A stretch of DNA of 48,117 nucleotides from Actinomycetota bacterium (GTDB lineage Bacteria; Actinomycetota; Actinomycetes; JACCUZ01). A program made the position numbers and the translations under genes. Numbering within the stretch: the stretch's first letter is position 1; every line of letters begins with the position of its first letter. The DNA lies in NCBI GenBank assembly GCA_030841035.1, contig JAVEDI010000045.1, positions 1 to 48,117 on the forward strand. The letters run 5' to 3'. The notes beneath the pieces were generated by a model. The model saw only the letters and a program-made list of their open reading frames with translations, ran no database searches and was not told where the DNA came from. Of the stretch, positions 23,636-32,091 are shown piece by piece.

Positions 23636-24139
23636 ATGACCCGTGCCGAGTTCGTGGCGAGGCTGCCGCGCAAGGTCACGGCGGCCTGCGCGCTGATCAC
23701 CAATGCCAGTGGGCAAGTGCTCCTGGTGAAGCCGACGTACAAGGCAGGCTGGGAGGTGCCCGGTGGCTGCGTCGAAGACGGCGAGTCCGCTCGCGCCGCA
23801 TGTGGCCGAGAAGTCGCCGAGGAGCTCGGCGTTCAACTGGCGATCGGCAGGCTGCTCGTTGTTGAGCATCAGACGGCACCTGATGACACCGGTGACTCGA
23901 TCATGTTCGTCTACGAGGGCGGCATCCACGACGAGGTGGTATGCGTCGCGCTGCCGGCAGACGAGTTGGAGCAGGCACAGTTCGTTCCGCCCGATGTCTT
24001 ACATGAGTTCGTGCCCGTGCGCCTAAGCCGGCGGCTTACCGCCGCCATCCGTGCCCGCCACGAAGGCGGCGTCATTGAGCTCGTCGATGGCGTCGACGCC
24101 GCAGGCGGGCCGCTAGACGCAGGCGCAGGTGAACGATGA
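23636..24139 (+). CDS. Nudix hydrolase
   Basis: A 167-residue Nudix hydrolase, presumably cleaving a nucleoside-diphosphate-linked substrate. The Nudix box is perfect: GCVEDGESARAACGREVAEELGV fits G-x5-E-x7-RE-U-x-EE-x-G-U, between about residues 45 and 67, preceded by QVLLVKPTYKAGWEVPGG. The substrate cannot be inferred. Start is ATG 23636 (MTRAEF); GTG two codons upstream is equally possible, and no strong ribosome site is seen for either. It stands alone after rnpB. Confidence 0.88.
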   Translation: MTRAEFVARLPRKVTAACALITNASGQVLLVKPTYKAGWEVPGGCVEDGESARAACGREVAEELGVQLAIGRLLVVEHQTAPDDTGDSIMFVYEGGIHDEVVCVALPADELEQAQFVPPDVLHEFVPVRLSRRLTAAIRARHEGGVIELVDGVDAAGGPLDAGAGER

Positions 24140-24217
24140 CCGGGGTGCCGGGGCGCGGCACCCTGTGGTCCTGCACCGACCGCCCGGGGCCGGCGGGCTG
24201 CCGTTCGCCAGCCGCGA

Positions 24218-26257
24218 CTAAGCCGTGATGAGGCCGTCGTCGACGGGATCACTGGCACGCTCGGCGGCGGCGTACTGCCTCATCCACGCGGTCAGGTCGG
24301 TTGCGGGCATCGGTGGTCCGAGGTGGTGGCCCTGGCCTTCGTCGCAGCCCAGGTCGCGGAGTCGGCGTTGGACCGCGGGCGTCTCGATGCCTTCGGCGAG
24401 CACGGACAGGCCGAGCTTGTGGCCGAGGACGATGACGGACTCGGTGATGGCCTCGTCCTTCTCGTCCTCCAGGATGTCGGCGATGAAGGCCCGGTCGATC
24501 TTGAGCGTGTGCACCGGCAGCTGTTTGAGGTAGGCCAACGACGTGTACCCGGCGCCGAAGTCGTCGATGGCGACCCGGATGCCCATGGCATGCAGCTGGC
24601 GCAGCACGTGGACGACCCGGTCGGGGTCGGTCATGATGGCGGTCTCGGTGATCTCCAGCTCGAGCAGCGCCGACGGGACGCGGGCCTCGGCGAGCAGCCG
24701 TAGCACGGTGCCGGGAAGGTCCCCGTGCAGCAGGCTGCGCGGGCTGACGTTCACGGCGACCGGCACGGTCAGTCCCCGGTCGCGCCAGTAGGCGGCTTGC
24801 CGGATCGCCTGCTGAAGCACGCGTTCGGTCAGGGGCGCCATGAGGCCGGTGTGCTCGGCGACCGGGATGAACGTGGCCGGAGCGAGCAGGCCTCGAGTGG
24901 GGTGCGCCCAGCGAACGAGCGCCTCGACGCCGACAAGCTCGCCGGTGGCCAGCTGCAGCTTGGGCTGGTAGTGCAGCACCAGCTCACCCGCCTCGATGGC
25001 CCTGCGCAGGTCGACCAGGAGAACCAGCTGGCTCACGTCGTGCGGGTCGGTGGCTTCGTCGTACGTCGCCACGCCGGCGCCGGCGCGTTTGGCCTGGTAC
25101 ATCGCGATGTCGGCACGTTGCACGAGCTGGTCGGTGTCCCGTCCGTCGGTCGGGATGATGGCGATGCCGACGCTGGCGTCGACGCTGAGCTGTACGCCGT
25201 GCACCGTGTAGGAGCACTCGCGCAGCCTGTCGAGCAGATGCCTGGCGACGGTCTCTGCCTGCCCGGCGTCTGGTAGGCGGGTCAGCAGCACCGCGAACTC
25301 GTCACCGCCGAGGCGGGCGACGACGTCGTGGGGTCGCACCGAGCCACGCAAGGTGTGTGCCAGCTGAGTGAGCAGCACGTCGCCGGCCGGATGGCCCAGG
25401 GTGTCGTTCACGGCCTTGAACCCGTCGAGGTCAAGGATCAGCAGCGCCGCCCACCGGCCCTCCGTGGCCTGCGCCGCGGCGACGGCTTGCCGGGTCCGCT
25501 CGGCCAGAGCTCCCCGGTTGAGCAACCCGGTCAGCGGGTCGTGCAGAGCCTCGTACTCGCGGCTCAGCAGGCGACGGCGAAGGAGCGCCAAGATCCCGAT
25601 CATGGCAAGCAGCACGACGACAGCCAGCGCGTTGAGCTGCCTGGTGGAGCGACGGACCTGATCGGCGATCCGGTCCTCGGGAATCAGCGCCTCCACCAGA
25701 CCGCCGCGGCCGCCCTCTGCACCGGCGTCGACGGGCAAGAACACGTCGAGAGTGCCCCGCCCTCGCACCGACTTCGGACCGGCTTCGACCCAGGGTTCTC
25801 CCGCGTGGGAGCGGCGCAGTCCGGCGGGGGAGAGCTGGGTATCCGCTTGCGGACGCTCGCTGTCGGCGTAGATCAGGTGGCCGTCCGCGTGCCAGACCTT
25901 CAGACCCGCCAGGCGACCCTGGCGGAACAGCTCGGCCACATCGGCGTCCATGTCGGCGCGCTTGGCCGGCGTCAAGTCGCCTTGCGCGAAGTCGTCCGCG
26001 TCGAGGTTGCGATGGACCACCAGCGCCGCAATCACGTGGGCGGTGTCGACAGCACCTAGTCCGGCGCGTACCTCCGCCTGGTGTTGCAGGTGCTGACGAG
26101 CGAGCGCGACCCCTCCGACGAGCACGAGCAGGCTCAGCATCAACACCGACCAGGAGCTCAGCAGACGTCGCACGATCCTCCCTCGCCGATAGCGCCGTGA
26201 AGTCCGGCGCCAGACGTGGATCCGGCCGCCGCTCACCTTCTCGACGTCGTGGATCAT
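24218..26257 (-). CDS. Membrane GGDEF-EAL cyclic-di-GMP signalling protein
   Basis: A 679-residue protein with two membrane helices (about residues 33-52 and 208-226) bounding an extracytoplasmic sensor of about 150 residues. The diguanylate cyclase domain follows, with an intact active site LGGDEF at 316-321 and FKAVNDTLGH before it. The EAL phosphodiesterase domain starts near 420, with GVEALVRW (E445-A-L), NVSPRSL, EITETA, IDDFGAGY, LKIDRAF and AEGIET all present, so both activities are plausible. The end reads EGQGHHLGPPMP rather than the usual QGYLFGRPMP, a minor variant. Start is ATG 26257, divergent from the secreted FnIII protein. A second GGDEF-EAL gene lies 10 kb away. Confidence 0.92.
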   Translation of the reverse strand: MIHDVEKVSGGRIHVWRRTSRRYRRGRIVRRLLSSWSVLMLSLLVLVGGVALARQHLQHQAEVRAGLGAVDTAHVIAALVVHRNLDADDFAQGDLTPAKRADMDADVAELFRQGRLAGLKVWHADGHLIYADSERPQADTQLSPAGLRRSHAGEPWVEAGPKSVRGRGTLDVFLPVDAGAEGGRGGLVEALIPEDRIADQVRRSTRQLNALAVVVLLAMIGILALLRRRLLSREYEALHDPLTGLLNRGALAERTRQAVAAAQATEGRWAALLILDLDGFKAVNDTLGHPAGDVLLTQLAHTLRGSVRPHDVVARLGGDEFAVLLTRLPDAGQAETVARHLLDRLRECSYTVHGVQLSVDASVGIAIIPTDGRDTDQLVQRADIAMYQAKRAGAGVATYDEATDPHDVSQLVLLVDLRRAIEAGELVLHYQPKLQLATGELVGVEALVRWAHPTRGLLAPATFIPVAEHTGLMAPLTERVLQQAIRQAAYWRDRGLTVPVAVNVSPRSLLHGDLPGTVLRLLAEARVPSALLELEITETAIMTDPDRVVHVLRQLHAMGIRVAIDDFGAGYTSLAYLKQLPVHTLKIDRAFIADILEDEKDEAITESVIVLGHKLGLSVLAEGIETPAVQRRLRDLGCDEGQGHHLGPPMPATDLTAWMRQYAAAERASDPVDDGLITA

Positions 26258-26316
26258 GACCTTGAGCGAAAGTCCTGCTCGAGCACCTCACGTCCGGCGG
26301 CTTCCCTCCTCCCATG

Positions 26317-26326
26317 GTCCTAGGAC
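26317..26326. promoter_or_regulatory. 10-bp palindrome GTCCTAGGAC in the GGDEF-EAL / FnIII spacer
   Basis: A perfect palindrome in the 166-base divergent spacer, containing AvrII-type CCTAGG, which is rare in such GC-rich DNA. It is a possible operator for one or both genes; no regulator was recognised. Confidence 0.25.
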
Positions 26327-26423
26327 GAACGGCCACTGGCCCATGGCACTGCACCGGTAGAAGGCTGTCCGTGTTGCTGCGCAGCGTCGCGCCGTCCGAG
26401 CGACCAGCAGCCGAGGAGGTCAC

Positions 26424-27860
26424 GTGCGCTCGATCCGCCGCACAGGTCGCAACCGAAGCGACGTCAGCCACGTTCGGCCCCGTCCCGAGAGGCTCGCCGG
26501 CCGAGTCCGACAGCGGATGGGTGCGGCGTTCGGCGTTGCCGTCGTCGGCGCCGCATTGGTGACGGGCATCGCCCACCCCGCGGCCGCTGCCAAGGCAGAC
26601 GGCTGCGCGGGCGGTGGCTTCTCCCTGGTCAACCTGGCCACCGGTTCTGCGGTGGTCTCAGGTACGGCGGCTGGGTCCGTGCCCGTCGAGAGTCTCGGCG
26701 ACCGCTTCAGGGTGCAGGGGCGCTACCTGCAGTTCGATGTGCGCGCCGTCGACTTCGCGCTGTTCGACTACGCCTTCACCGGTGCACCGAACCCCCTGGA
26801 CATGACCGGCGGGCGGTTCACCCCTGTGTTCGCCAGCAAGGTGCCCGACCATCGGGGGCTCACCCTGACCAGCGGCGTCACGGTCGAGCTCGGCGCCGGA
26901 GACCTGGTCATCCAGCGGACCGGGCCCGGTCTGTCGATGAAGATCCAGGCCAAGGACTGCGCAGCCGGCGGAGTCTTCCAGATGGAGCCCGAGCGCGCCG
27001 ACGGCCAGCGCACCCGCTTCGTGCACACACTCGCCCAGGCCGCTGACCCGGCCCTGACCCCTTTCTACTTCGACAACCCCAACTTCCGGGCGCACCTCGG
27101 GGAGTTCCTCGGCGACGGCTGCACCAGCGTCGTCAACGGGCCGCCCGGCCAGTTCTGCGTGAAGGTGACGACCCGCACGAACATCGGCAACGACTTCTCG
27201 CCCGCCTTCGTGGCCCGCGACAGCGCCCAGGTGGCCGAGCGGGTCAACCAGCCCGACTGCACCACGGCGAGCCCGGTCTCCCCAGCTGTCAAGCACTGCG
27301 GTGGGGTCTCCGTCTGGGACGTCGCCAGTGGCGGCCGGATGGGGTTCGTGACCGGTGAGGACGCCGTCGAGGTCGCGAACCCTCCCACGAACTGCGTGCA
27401 GGACTGCCAGGCGCAGAACCGGGTCCGCGGCCGGCTCGCCGTGCTCGGCTTCCCCTTCCCCGTGCCGGCGGGCAGCAAGCTGACCCCGCGGGTCGGGGAG
27501 GCTGCGCTGTCGGCGCTCACCCCTGCGCCCGCACCGGCAGCAGTGCCGACCGTGGCCGCGCCGCCCCGGGTCCGCTCGGCGGTGCCGGGGAAGAGAGGTG
27601 CCCCGGTGACCGCGACCGTCACGTGGCGTACGCCGTCTGCCGACGGCGGGAGCCGGGTGACCGGCTACCAGGTCAGAGCGCTCCGGATCGGCCCCCACGG
27701 CAAGGTCGTGAGCGTGCGCACGTCCTCGCGGCTCGGCGCACGGGTACGGGCCCGGACGATGCCCCTCGAGCGGGGCGTCTACCGGTTCCAGGTGAGGGCG
27801 ATCAACGCGGTCGGGAACAGCCCCTGGTCCTCGCGGTCGAAGGCGGTACGGGCCCGCTGA
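26424..27860 (+). CDS. Secreted protein with C-terminal fibronectin type III domain
   Basis: A 478-residue predicted exported protein. The Arg-rich start (residues 1-30) precedes a hydrophobic stretch GAAFGVAVVGAALVTGIAHPAAAA ending near residue 56, a long but plausible signal peptide. The mature part contains a roughly 300-residue beta-rich region with eight or so cysteines (ADGCAGGGF, KDCAAGG, GDGCTS, QFCVKV, QPDCTT, KHCGG, TNCVQDCQ), suggesting disulfides; I do not recognise the family. A Pro/Ala linker (about 365-380) leads to an FnIII domain with TVTWRTPSADGGSRVTGYQV and YRFQVRAINAVGNSPWS. Start is GTG 26424 with AGGAGGT three bases upstream. Possibly a surface or adhesion protein. Confidence 0.8.
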   Translation: MRSIRRTGRNRSDVSHVRPRPERLAGRVRQRMGAAFGVAVVGAALVTGIAHPAAAAKADGCAGGGFSLVNLATGSAVVSGTAAGSVPVESLGDRFRVQGRYLQFDVRAVDFALFDYAFTGAPNPLDMTGGRFTPVFASKVPDHRGLTLTSGVTVELGAGDLVIQRTGPGLSMKIQAKDCAAGGVFQMEPERADGQRTRFVHTLAQAADPALTPFYFDNPNFRAHLGEFLGDGCTSVVNGPPGQFCVKVTTRTNIGNDFSPAFVARDSAQVAERVNQPDCTTASPVSPAVKHCGGVSVWDVASGGRMGFVTGEDAVEVANPPTNCVQDCQAQNRVRGRLAVLGFPFPVPAGSKLTPRVGEAALSALTPAPAPAAVPTVAAPPRVRSAVPGKRGAPVTATVTWRTPSADGGSRVTGYQVRALRIGPHGKVVSVRTSSRLGARVRARTMPLERGVYRFQVRAINAVGNSPWSSRSKAVRAR

Positions 27861-27927
27861 CCGCCGGCACGGCACGGCTTGGGCCACAACGGCGGCGGTC
27901 GGGTCGACGAGGTGGCAGGGTGGCCGC

Positions 27928-29274
27928 ATGTTGCGCGTCGCGGTCGTCGGCTGCGGCCCAGGCGGTGTCTACTCCGTCGGGGCCCTGGTCCAACACGGGG
28001 ACGTCGCGGTCGACGTGCTGGACCGGGTGCCCTCGCCCTTCGGGCTCGTGCGGTACGGCGTGGCGCCCGACCACCCCAAGATCCAGTCGATCAGCGGCGC
28101 GCTGGAGAAGGTGCTCGAGCACCCGGCGGTGCGCTTCCTCGGCAACGTCGAGGTCGGGACCCACCTCCGGCTCGACGACCTGCACCGCCACTACGACGGC
28201 CTGATCTTCGCCAACGGGGCATCGCTGGACCGGCGGCTGTCGATCCCCGGGGAGGACCTGCCCGGCAGCACGTCGGCTACGGACTTCGTCTCCTGGTACT
28301 CCGGCCACCCAGACACGCCCGCAGGGCGGTTCAGCCTGGACGCCCGACGCGTCGCGGTCATCGGCATGGGCAACGTCGCGCTCGATGTGACGCGCATCCT
28401 GGCCAAGTCGCATGACGAGCTGCGCACGACCGATCTTCCCGACCACGTCCTGCAGGCGCTGGCGGTCAGCCGGGTCGAGGACATCCACCTGATCGGTCGG
28501 CGCGGTCCGGCCCAGGCCAGGTTCACGACCAAGGAGCTGCGCGAGCTCGGCGAGCTCGCCCACGCCGACGTACTCCTCGACCCCCACGACCTGGACATGG
28601 ACGAGGCGACGGCCCAGCGGGTCGCCGACGACGCGGCACTGCGCCGCAACATCGACGTGCTGCGGGAGTGGTCCACGCGCAGTCCTGGCGGGCGCGAGCG
28701 ACGCGTGCACGTGCGCTTCATGCTGCGTCCCGTTGAGATACTCGGCGATACCCACGTGACCGGACTCCGGCTCGAGCGCACCCGGCTCGACGCCAACGGC
28801 AACGCCGTAGGCACCGGCGAGCAGTCGACGCTCGACACGCAGCTGGTGCTCCGGTCGGTGGGCTACCGCGGCCTGGCCTTGGCGGGGATGCCCTTCGACA
28901 CCGCGACCGGAGTCATCCCCAACGTCGGGGGACGGGTGCTGCGCGACGGTGGGGTGGCGATGGGGGAGTACGTCGCCGGCTGGATCAAGCGGGGGCCCAC
29001 CGGCGTGATCGGGACCAACAAGCACGACGCGAACGAGACCGTCGCCGCTCTGCTCGCCGACGCACCGACGTTGCCACGTGCGCCGGTCCGCGACCCCGAC
29101 GCCGTGCTGCGACTCCTGCACGACCGCGGAGTCGACGTGGTCACCTGGGAAGGGTGGCGCGCCATCCAGCGGACCGAGGCCCGGCTCGGTCAGGCGCAGG
29201 GTCGTGCTCGCGCCAAGCTTGCCGACCGCGAGTCACTGCTGCGCGCCGCGAACGAGGGGGTCGGGCATGCCTGA
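27928..29274 (+). CDS. fprA: FAD-dependent ferredoxin-NADP reductase, FprA type
   Basis: A 448-residue flavoenzyme of the adrenodoxin-reductase type, moving electrons between NADPH and ferredoxin. The FAD motif is VVGCGPGGVYSVGAL (residues 6-20), followed by YGVAPDHPKIQSI, characteristic of FprA. The NADP motif is VIGMGNVALDVTRIL near residue 150, with DIHLIGRRGPAQARFT next. The end contains GGVAMGEYVAGWIKRGPTGVIGTNK. Start is ATG 27928. Its stop overlaps the next small gene by eight bases, so the two are cotranscribed. It may serve P450 or ferredoxin pathways. Assignment is firm. Confidence 0.93.
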   Translation: MLRVAVVGCGPGGVYSVGALVQHGDVAVDVLDRVPSPFGLVRYGVAPDHPKIQSISGALEKVLEHPAVRFLGNVEVGTHLRLDDLHRHYDGLIFANGASLDRRLSIPGEDLPGSTSATDFVSWYSGHPDTPAGRFSLDARRVAVIGMGNVALDVTRILAKSHDELRTTDLPDHVLQALAVSRVEDIHLIGRRGPAQARFTTKELRELGELAHADVLLDPHDLDMDEATAQRVADDAALRRNIDVLREWSTRSPGGRERRVHVRFMLRPVEILGDTHVTGLRLERTRLDANGNAVGTGEQSTLDTQLVLRSVGYRGLALAGMPFDTATGVIPNVGGRVLRDGGVAMGEYVAGWIKRGPTGVIGTNKHDANETVAALLADAPTLPRAPVRDPDAVLRLLHDRGVDVVTWEGWRAIQRTEARLGQAQGRARAKLADRESLLRAANEGVGHA

Positions 29275-29533
29275 CGAGGACCGTCGAGACACGATCCGCA
29301 CCGCGCTGTCGATGATCCGGGCCGACTGGCAGGGCGACGACGAGTCGTCGCGACACCTCTGGGAGAGCTGCGAGGACCGCGAGGCCCTCGCGCGTGAGCT
29401 CGCACACCTCTGCCGCGAGACGATGGAGCGTCTTGCGGCCGTCGCCGGTGTGTCGACCGGAGAGATGCTGCACCGGCAGGCGGCCCGCCTCGTCCCGCCC
29501 GGGGAGAACTGGCGCACGGCCGCCGACGAGTAG
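29267..29533 (+). CDS. Small uncharacterised protein downstream of fprA
   Basis: An 88-residue acidic, helical protein (RRDTIRTALSMIRADWQ, REALARELAHLCRETMERLAAVAG, GEMLHRQAARLVPP) with no recognised family and no membrane segment. The start is ATG 29267, overlapping the FprA stop by eight bases, so it is coupled to fprA translation. It ends 19 bases before the convergent methionine aminopeptidase gene. Coding is supported by the coupling and by continuous high third-position GC. A role with FprA is a guess. Confidence 0.6.
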   Translation: MPDEDRRDTIRTALSMIRADWQGDDESSRHLWESCEDREALARELAHLCRETMERLAAVAGVSTGEMLHRQAARLVPPGENWRTAADE

Positions 29534-29552
29534 GTCGGTGGCCGGGCCGTGG

Positions 29553-30416
29553 CTACGGAAGGGTCAGGACCTCCGCACCGCTGTCCGTGACGAGCAACGT
29601 GTGCTCGAACTGAGCGGACAGCCGCCGGTCACGGGTGACCACGGTCCAGCCGTCGTCCCACATCTCCCACTGATGGGTCCCGAGGTTGAGCATCGGCTCG
29701 ATCGTGAAGGTCATGCCGGGCTGCATGAGGGTGTCGTAGGAGGGGTCGTCGTAGTGCGGGATCACCAGTCCGCTGTGGAACGCGGTCCCGATGCCGTGGC
29801 CGGTGAAGTCACGGACCACGCCGTATCCGAAGCGTCGCGCGTAGGACTCGATGACGCGTCCGATGACGCTGATCGGCCGACCGGGACGCACGGCCTTGAT
29901 CGAGCGCTGCAGCGCCTCCTGCGTGCGCTCGACCAGCAACCGGGCCTCCTCGGCCACCTCGCCCACGAGGTACGTCGCATCGGTGTCCCCGTGGACCCCA
30001 CCGATGTAGGCGGTGATGTCGACGTTGACGATGTCCCCGTCGCGCAGCGTCGTCGAGTCGGGGATGCCGTGGCAGATGACCTCGTTGACCGACGTGCACA
30101 GCGACTTGGGGAACGCGCGGTAACCCAGCGTCGAGGGGTAGGCGCCGTGGTCGCAGAGGAACTCGTGGCCGATGCGGTCGAGCTGGTCTGTGGTGACACC
30201 CGGGGCGACGTGCTCGCCCACCACGGCAAGCGCCTGCGCCGCGATCCGGCCGGCCACTCGCATCCGCTCGATGGTCTCCGCATCCTTGACCTCGGAGCCG
30301 GTGAAGGGCTCCGGCCTGTCGCGCCCGACGTAGGGAGGGCGTGGGATCGAGGCGGGCACGTCACGAAGTGGGGACAAGGTCCCCGGGACGATGCTGGCGC
30401 GAGCGACGGCGGACAT
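29553..30416 (-). CDS. map: Methionine aminopeptidase, type I
   Basis: A 287-residue metalloprotease that removes N-terminal methionine from nascent proteins. The metal ligands are in [20 protein letters not shown] (two Asp), [10 protein letters not shown] (His), TIEPML (Glu) and [10 protein letters not shown] (Glu). The first 40 residues ([24 protein letters not shown]) form the SH3-like extension seen in actinobacterial MapB. Start is ATG 30416 (MSAVARAS). It is divergent from the 61-residue gene at 35 bases. Assignment is firm. Confidence 0.95.
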   Translation of the reverse strand: MSAVARASIVPGTLSPLRDVPASIPRPPYVGRDRPEPFTGSEVKDAETIERMRVAGRIAAQALAVVGEHVAPGVTTDQLDRIGHEFLCDHGAYPSTLGYRAFPKSLCTSVNEVICHGIPDSTTLRDGDIVNVDITAYIGGVHGDTDATYLVGEVAEEARLLVERTQEALQRSIKAVRPGRPISVIGRVIESYARRFGYGVVRDFTGHGIGTAFHSGLVIPHYDDPSYDTLMQPGMTFTIEPMLNLGTHQWEMWDDGWTVVTRDRRLSAQFEHTLLVTDSGAEVLTLP

Positions 30417-30451
30417 GGCGCAGAAGTCTAGTTTGCAGGCACCATGGACGC

Positions 30452-30637
30452 ATGAGCGATCAGAGCGCACAGTGGTGGTACTGCCTCAAGCACCAGACGG
30501 TCGAACAGGGAGCGGGCTGCGGGAACACCGACCGGCTCGGGCCCTACGCGTCCTCGGACGAGGCCGCACAGGCGATCCAGAAGGCCGCGGAGCGCACGGA
30601 GGCCTGGGAAAAGGACCCCCGCTGGTCTGACGAGTGA
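30452..30637 (+). CDS. Small conserved actinobacterial protein
   Basis: A 61-residue protein, [20 protein letters not shown]..., with features repeated in many actinobacterial genomes: [28 protein letters not shown] and [12 protein letters not shown] single-domain, SPOR-like compact fold is possible but not certain. It is divergent from map, and from memory the same small protein often accompanies map in actinobacteria. Start is ATG 30452. It ends just before a strong hairpin terminator at 30644-30688. Function unknown. Confidence 0.8.
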   Translation: MSDQSAQWWYCLKHQTVEQGAGCGNTDRLGPYASSDEAAQAIQKAAERTEAWEKDPRWSDE

Positions 30638-30643
30638 GTGCGA

Positions 30644-30688
30644 ACACGTCGAAGGGGGCCGCCCATCGGGCGGCCCCCTTCGACGTGT
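30644..30688. terminator. Strong 21-bp hairpin, bidirectional terminator
   Basis: Perfect 21-base arms (30644-30664 and 30668-30688) around a three-base loop ATC. The arms read ACACGTCGAAGGGGGCCGC... and its exact complement. It lies between convergent stops at 30637 and 30692, so it can terminate both. The outer stem carries short A/T tracts on each side. A very high stem stability is expected. Confidence 0.85.
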
Positions 30689-30691
30689 GGC

Positions 30692-31159
30692 TCAGCGCTT
30701 GGCGGCCCGCTTGGCCGTCGTGCGCGCCGTCGTCTTCTTGGCGGTGGCCTTCTTGGCGGTCCGCTTGGCGGCCGTCTTCTTGGTCGTGGCCTTCTTTGCT
30801 GCGGTCTTCCTGGTCGCCGTCTTCCTGGTGGCGGTCTTCTTGGTCGCCGTCTTCTTGGTCGCTCGGGTGGTGGCGGCCTTCTTGGCGGTCCGCTTCGCGG
30901 CGGTCTTCTTGGTCGCCCGTGTGGTGGCGGCCTTCTTGGCGGTCCGCTTCGCGGCGGTCTTCTTCGTCGCCCGCGTTGCAGCACCCTTCTTCGCTGCCTT
31001 CTTCGCGGTGGACTTCTTGGCTGCCCGTGTCGCAGCACCCTTCTTCGCGGCTTTCTTGGCGGTCGCCTTCTTGGTCGCCCGAGCCGTCGTGGTCTTGCGT
31101 GTAGAGCTTGTCGCGGCTGCGGTCACCTTCGTCGCTGCCTCTTCTTCGTTGGCCGGCAC
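30692..31159 (-). CDS. Histone H1-like Lys/Ala/Thr-rich DNA-binding protein
   Basis: A 155-residue strongly basic protein built almost wholly of KKA/KRT/ATK runs ([28 protein letters not shown]), like the C-terminal tails of eukaryotic H1 and of actinobacterial HU (HupB-like tails). There is no HU globular domain, so it is a stand-alone tail-type protein, expected to bind and condense DNA. A 54-base unit is tandemly repeated (30857-30964), giving 18-residue duplications. Start is GTG 31159 with AGGAGG five bases upstream. It converges on the small protein through the terminator. It could alter length by repeat slippage. Confidence 0.85.
   Translation of the reverse strand: MPANEEEAATKVTAAATSSTRKTTTARATKKATAKKAAKKGAATRAAKKSTAKKAAKKGAATRATKKTAAKRTAKKAATTRATKKTAAKRTAKKAATTRATKKTATKKTATRKTATRKTAAKKATTKKTAAKRTAKKATAKKTTARTTAKRAAKR
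30857..30964 (-). repeat. 54-bp tandem repeat within the H1-like gene, two copies
   Basis: Copies 30857-30910 and 30911-30964 differ by only a couple of bases and encode the same 18 residues, with degenerate partial copies on either side. Such units can expand or contract by slippage. Confidence 0.75.
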
Positions 31160-31249
31160 ATGCGCCTCCTGTGCTTGAGACGTCAGACCCCTTGGTCGAC
31201 GTTCTTCACACGAAAAGATCGCACTGGTTCGCGTCCGTTACCAGCATTT

Positions 31250-31271
31250 CGTCGCTTTGATTTTGGCGACG
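31250..31271. other. Spacer upstream of the H1-like gene with small hairpin CGTCGC...GCGACG
   Basis: The 232-base spacer 31162-31393 holds no gene. It is richer in A/T than its surroundings, with a six-base stem at 31250-31255/31266-31271 around TTTGATTTTG and a CCACATGTGG palindrome at 31310-31319. It probably carries the H1-like gene's promoter; no clear -10/-35 was assigned. Confidence 0.25.
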
Positions 31272-31393
31272 TCACATTCGCTGTTGTCGCGTTCCTCCGT
31301 ACGCCGCGACCACATGTGGGGATGTTGTGCGAAAAACCGTTGTTCGCCAACGACTTCCGGCGCTAGTGGGTGCGCGCTGATGTCGGAACGCGG

Positions 31394-32011
31394 TCACCGA
31401 CGTGGTGCAGGACCACTGACCCGTTCGAGTAGTCGCGACAGTCGATCGCGCGCCGACAGTCGACTGGCGGACTCGCCTGCGGCGACGCTGACGAGATGTT
31501 GCACCGTCTCGAAGTCGACACTTGCGAGCCCTGCGACGCTGCTCTCGGGTACGACGAGACTCTGGTCGGGCACGACCAGGCGGTCGTGGACCAAGTCGTC
31601 GAGCTGGTCGTCGCCGTCGTCGATCGAGAGGATCGTCGCGCCGATGCGTCGCGCGTCGGCGACGCGCTCGAGCAGCTGCTCCGGTGCGGCTTCCGGTGCG
31701 ACGACGAACAACGTCTCGCCCCTCGTGGTGGCCTCGATGCGATCGAGACCGAACGCCAGGTGTGGCGGAGCACCCGCGGGTGGCGACCAGCGCACCAGGG
31801 TCGGTGACAGCCCGGCGATGCCGGAGAACCGGGCCTCGTCATCGAGATGGGCAGCGAGGTGCCACGGCTCGTCTTGCGGCGTGCCGACGAGCAACAGCCC
31901 ACCAGGGCGTGTGGTCGACCGTCGCAACGTACCGGCGAAGTCGCGGCTGCGCTCGACCCACCCGGTGGTCGCCAGGAGGTCTCTGAGTACGCGTACCCGT
32001 TGGCTGTCCAC
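31394..32011 (-). CDS. Uncharacterised 205-residue protein
   Basis: A protein of about 205 residues starting VDSQRVRVLRDLLATTG. It contains GGLLLVGTPQDEPWHLAAHLDDEARFSGIAGLSPTLVRW, then ATTRGETLFVVAPEAAPEQLLERVADARRIGATILSID and a C-terminal helical region (FETVQHLVSVAAGESASRLSARDRLSRLLE). No family is recognised; the layout suggests an alpha/beta fold of about 150 residues plus a helical tail. It has no signal or membrane segment. GTG at 32011 is taken because upstream in-frame sequence is Arg/Pro-rich and out of character. It is divergent from the BtuF-like gene at 80 bases, which may hint at a shared pathway. Confidence 0.7.
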   Translation of the reverse strand: MDSQRVRVLRDLLATTGWVERSRDFAGTLRRSTTRPGGLLLVGTPQDEPWHLAAHLDDEARFSGIAGLSPTLVRWSPPAGAPPHLAFGLDRIEATTRGETLFVVAPEAAPEQLLERVADARRIGATILSIDDGDDQLDDLVHDRLVVPDQSLVVPESSVAGLASVDFETVQHLVSVAAGESASRLSARDRLSRLLERVSGPAPRR

Positions 32012-32091
32012 GCGCCCATGCTGCCCGACCGGCAGGCGTGCTGGAAGGATCTGGGCATGGCCACGTCCGTGCGCGTCGTGCCGGGGACATC

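Noticed and set aside
32038-32091. Upstream extension of the BtuF-like protein as a signal peptide
   Set aside because: The in-frame upstream residues are Arg/Gly/His-rich and not hydrophobic, so no export signal is supported.
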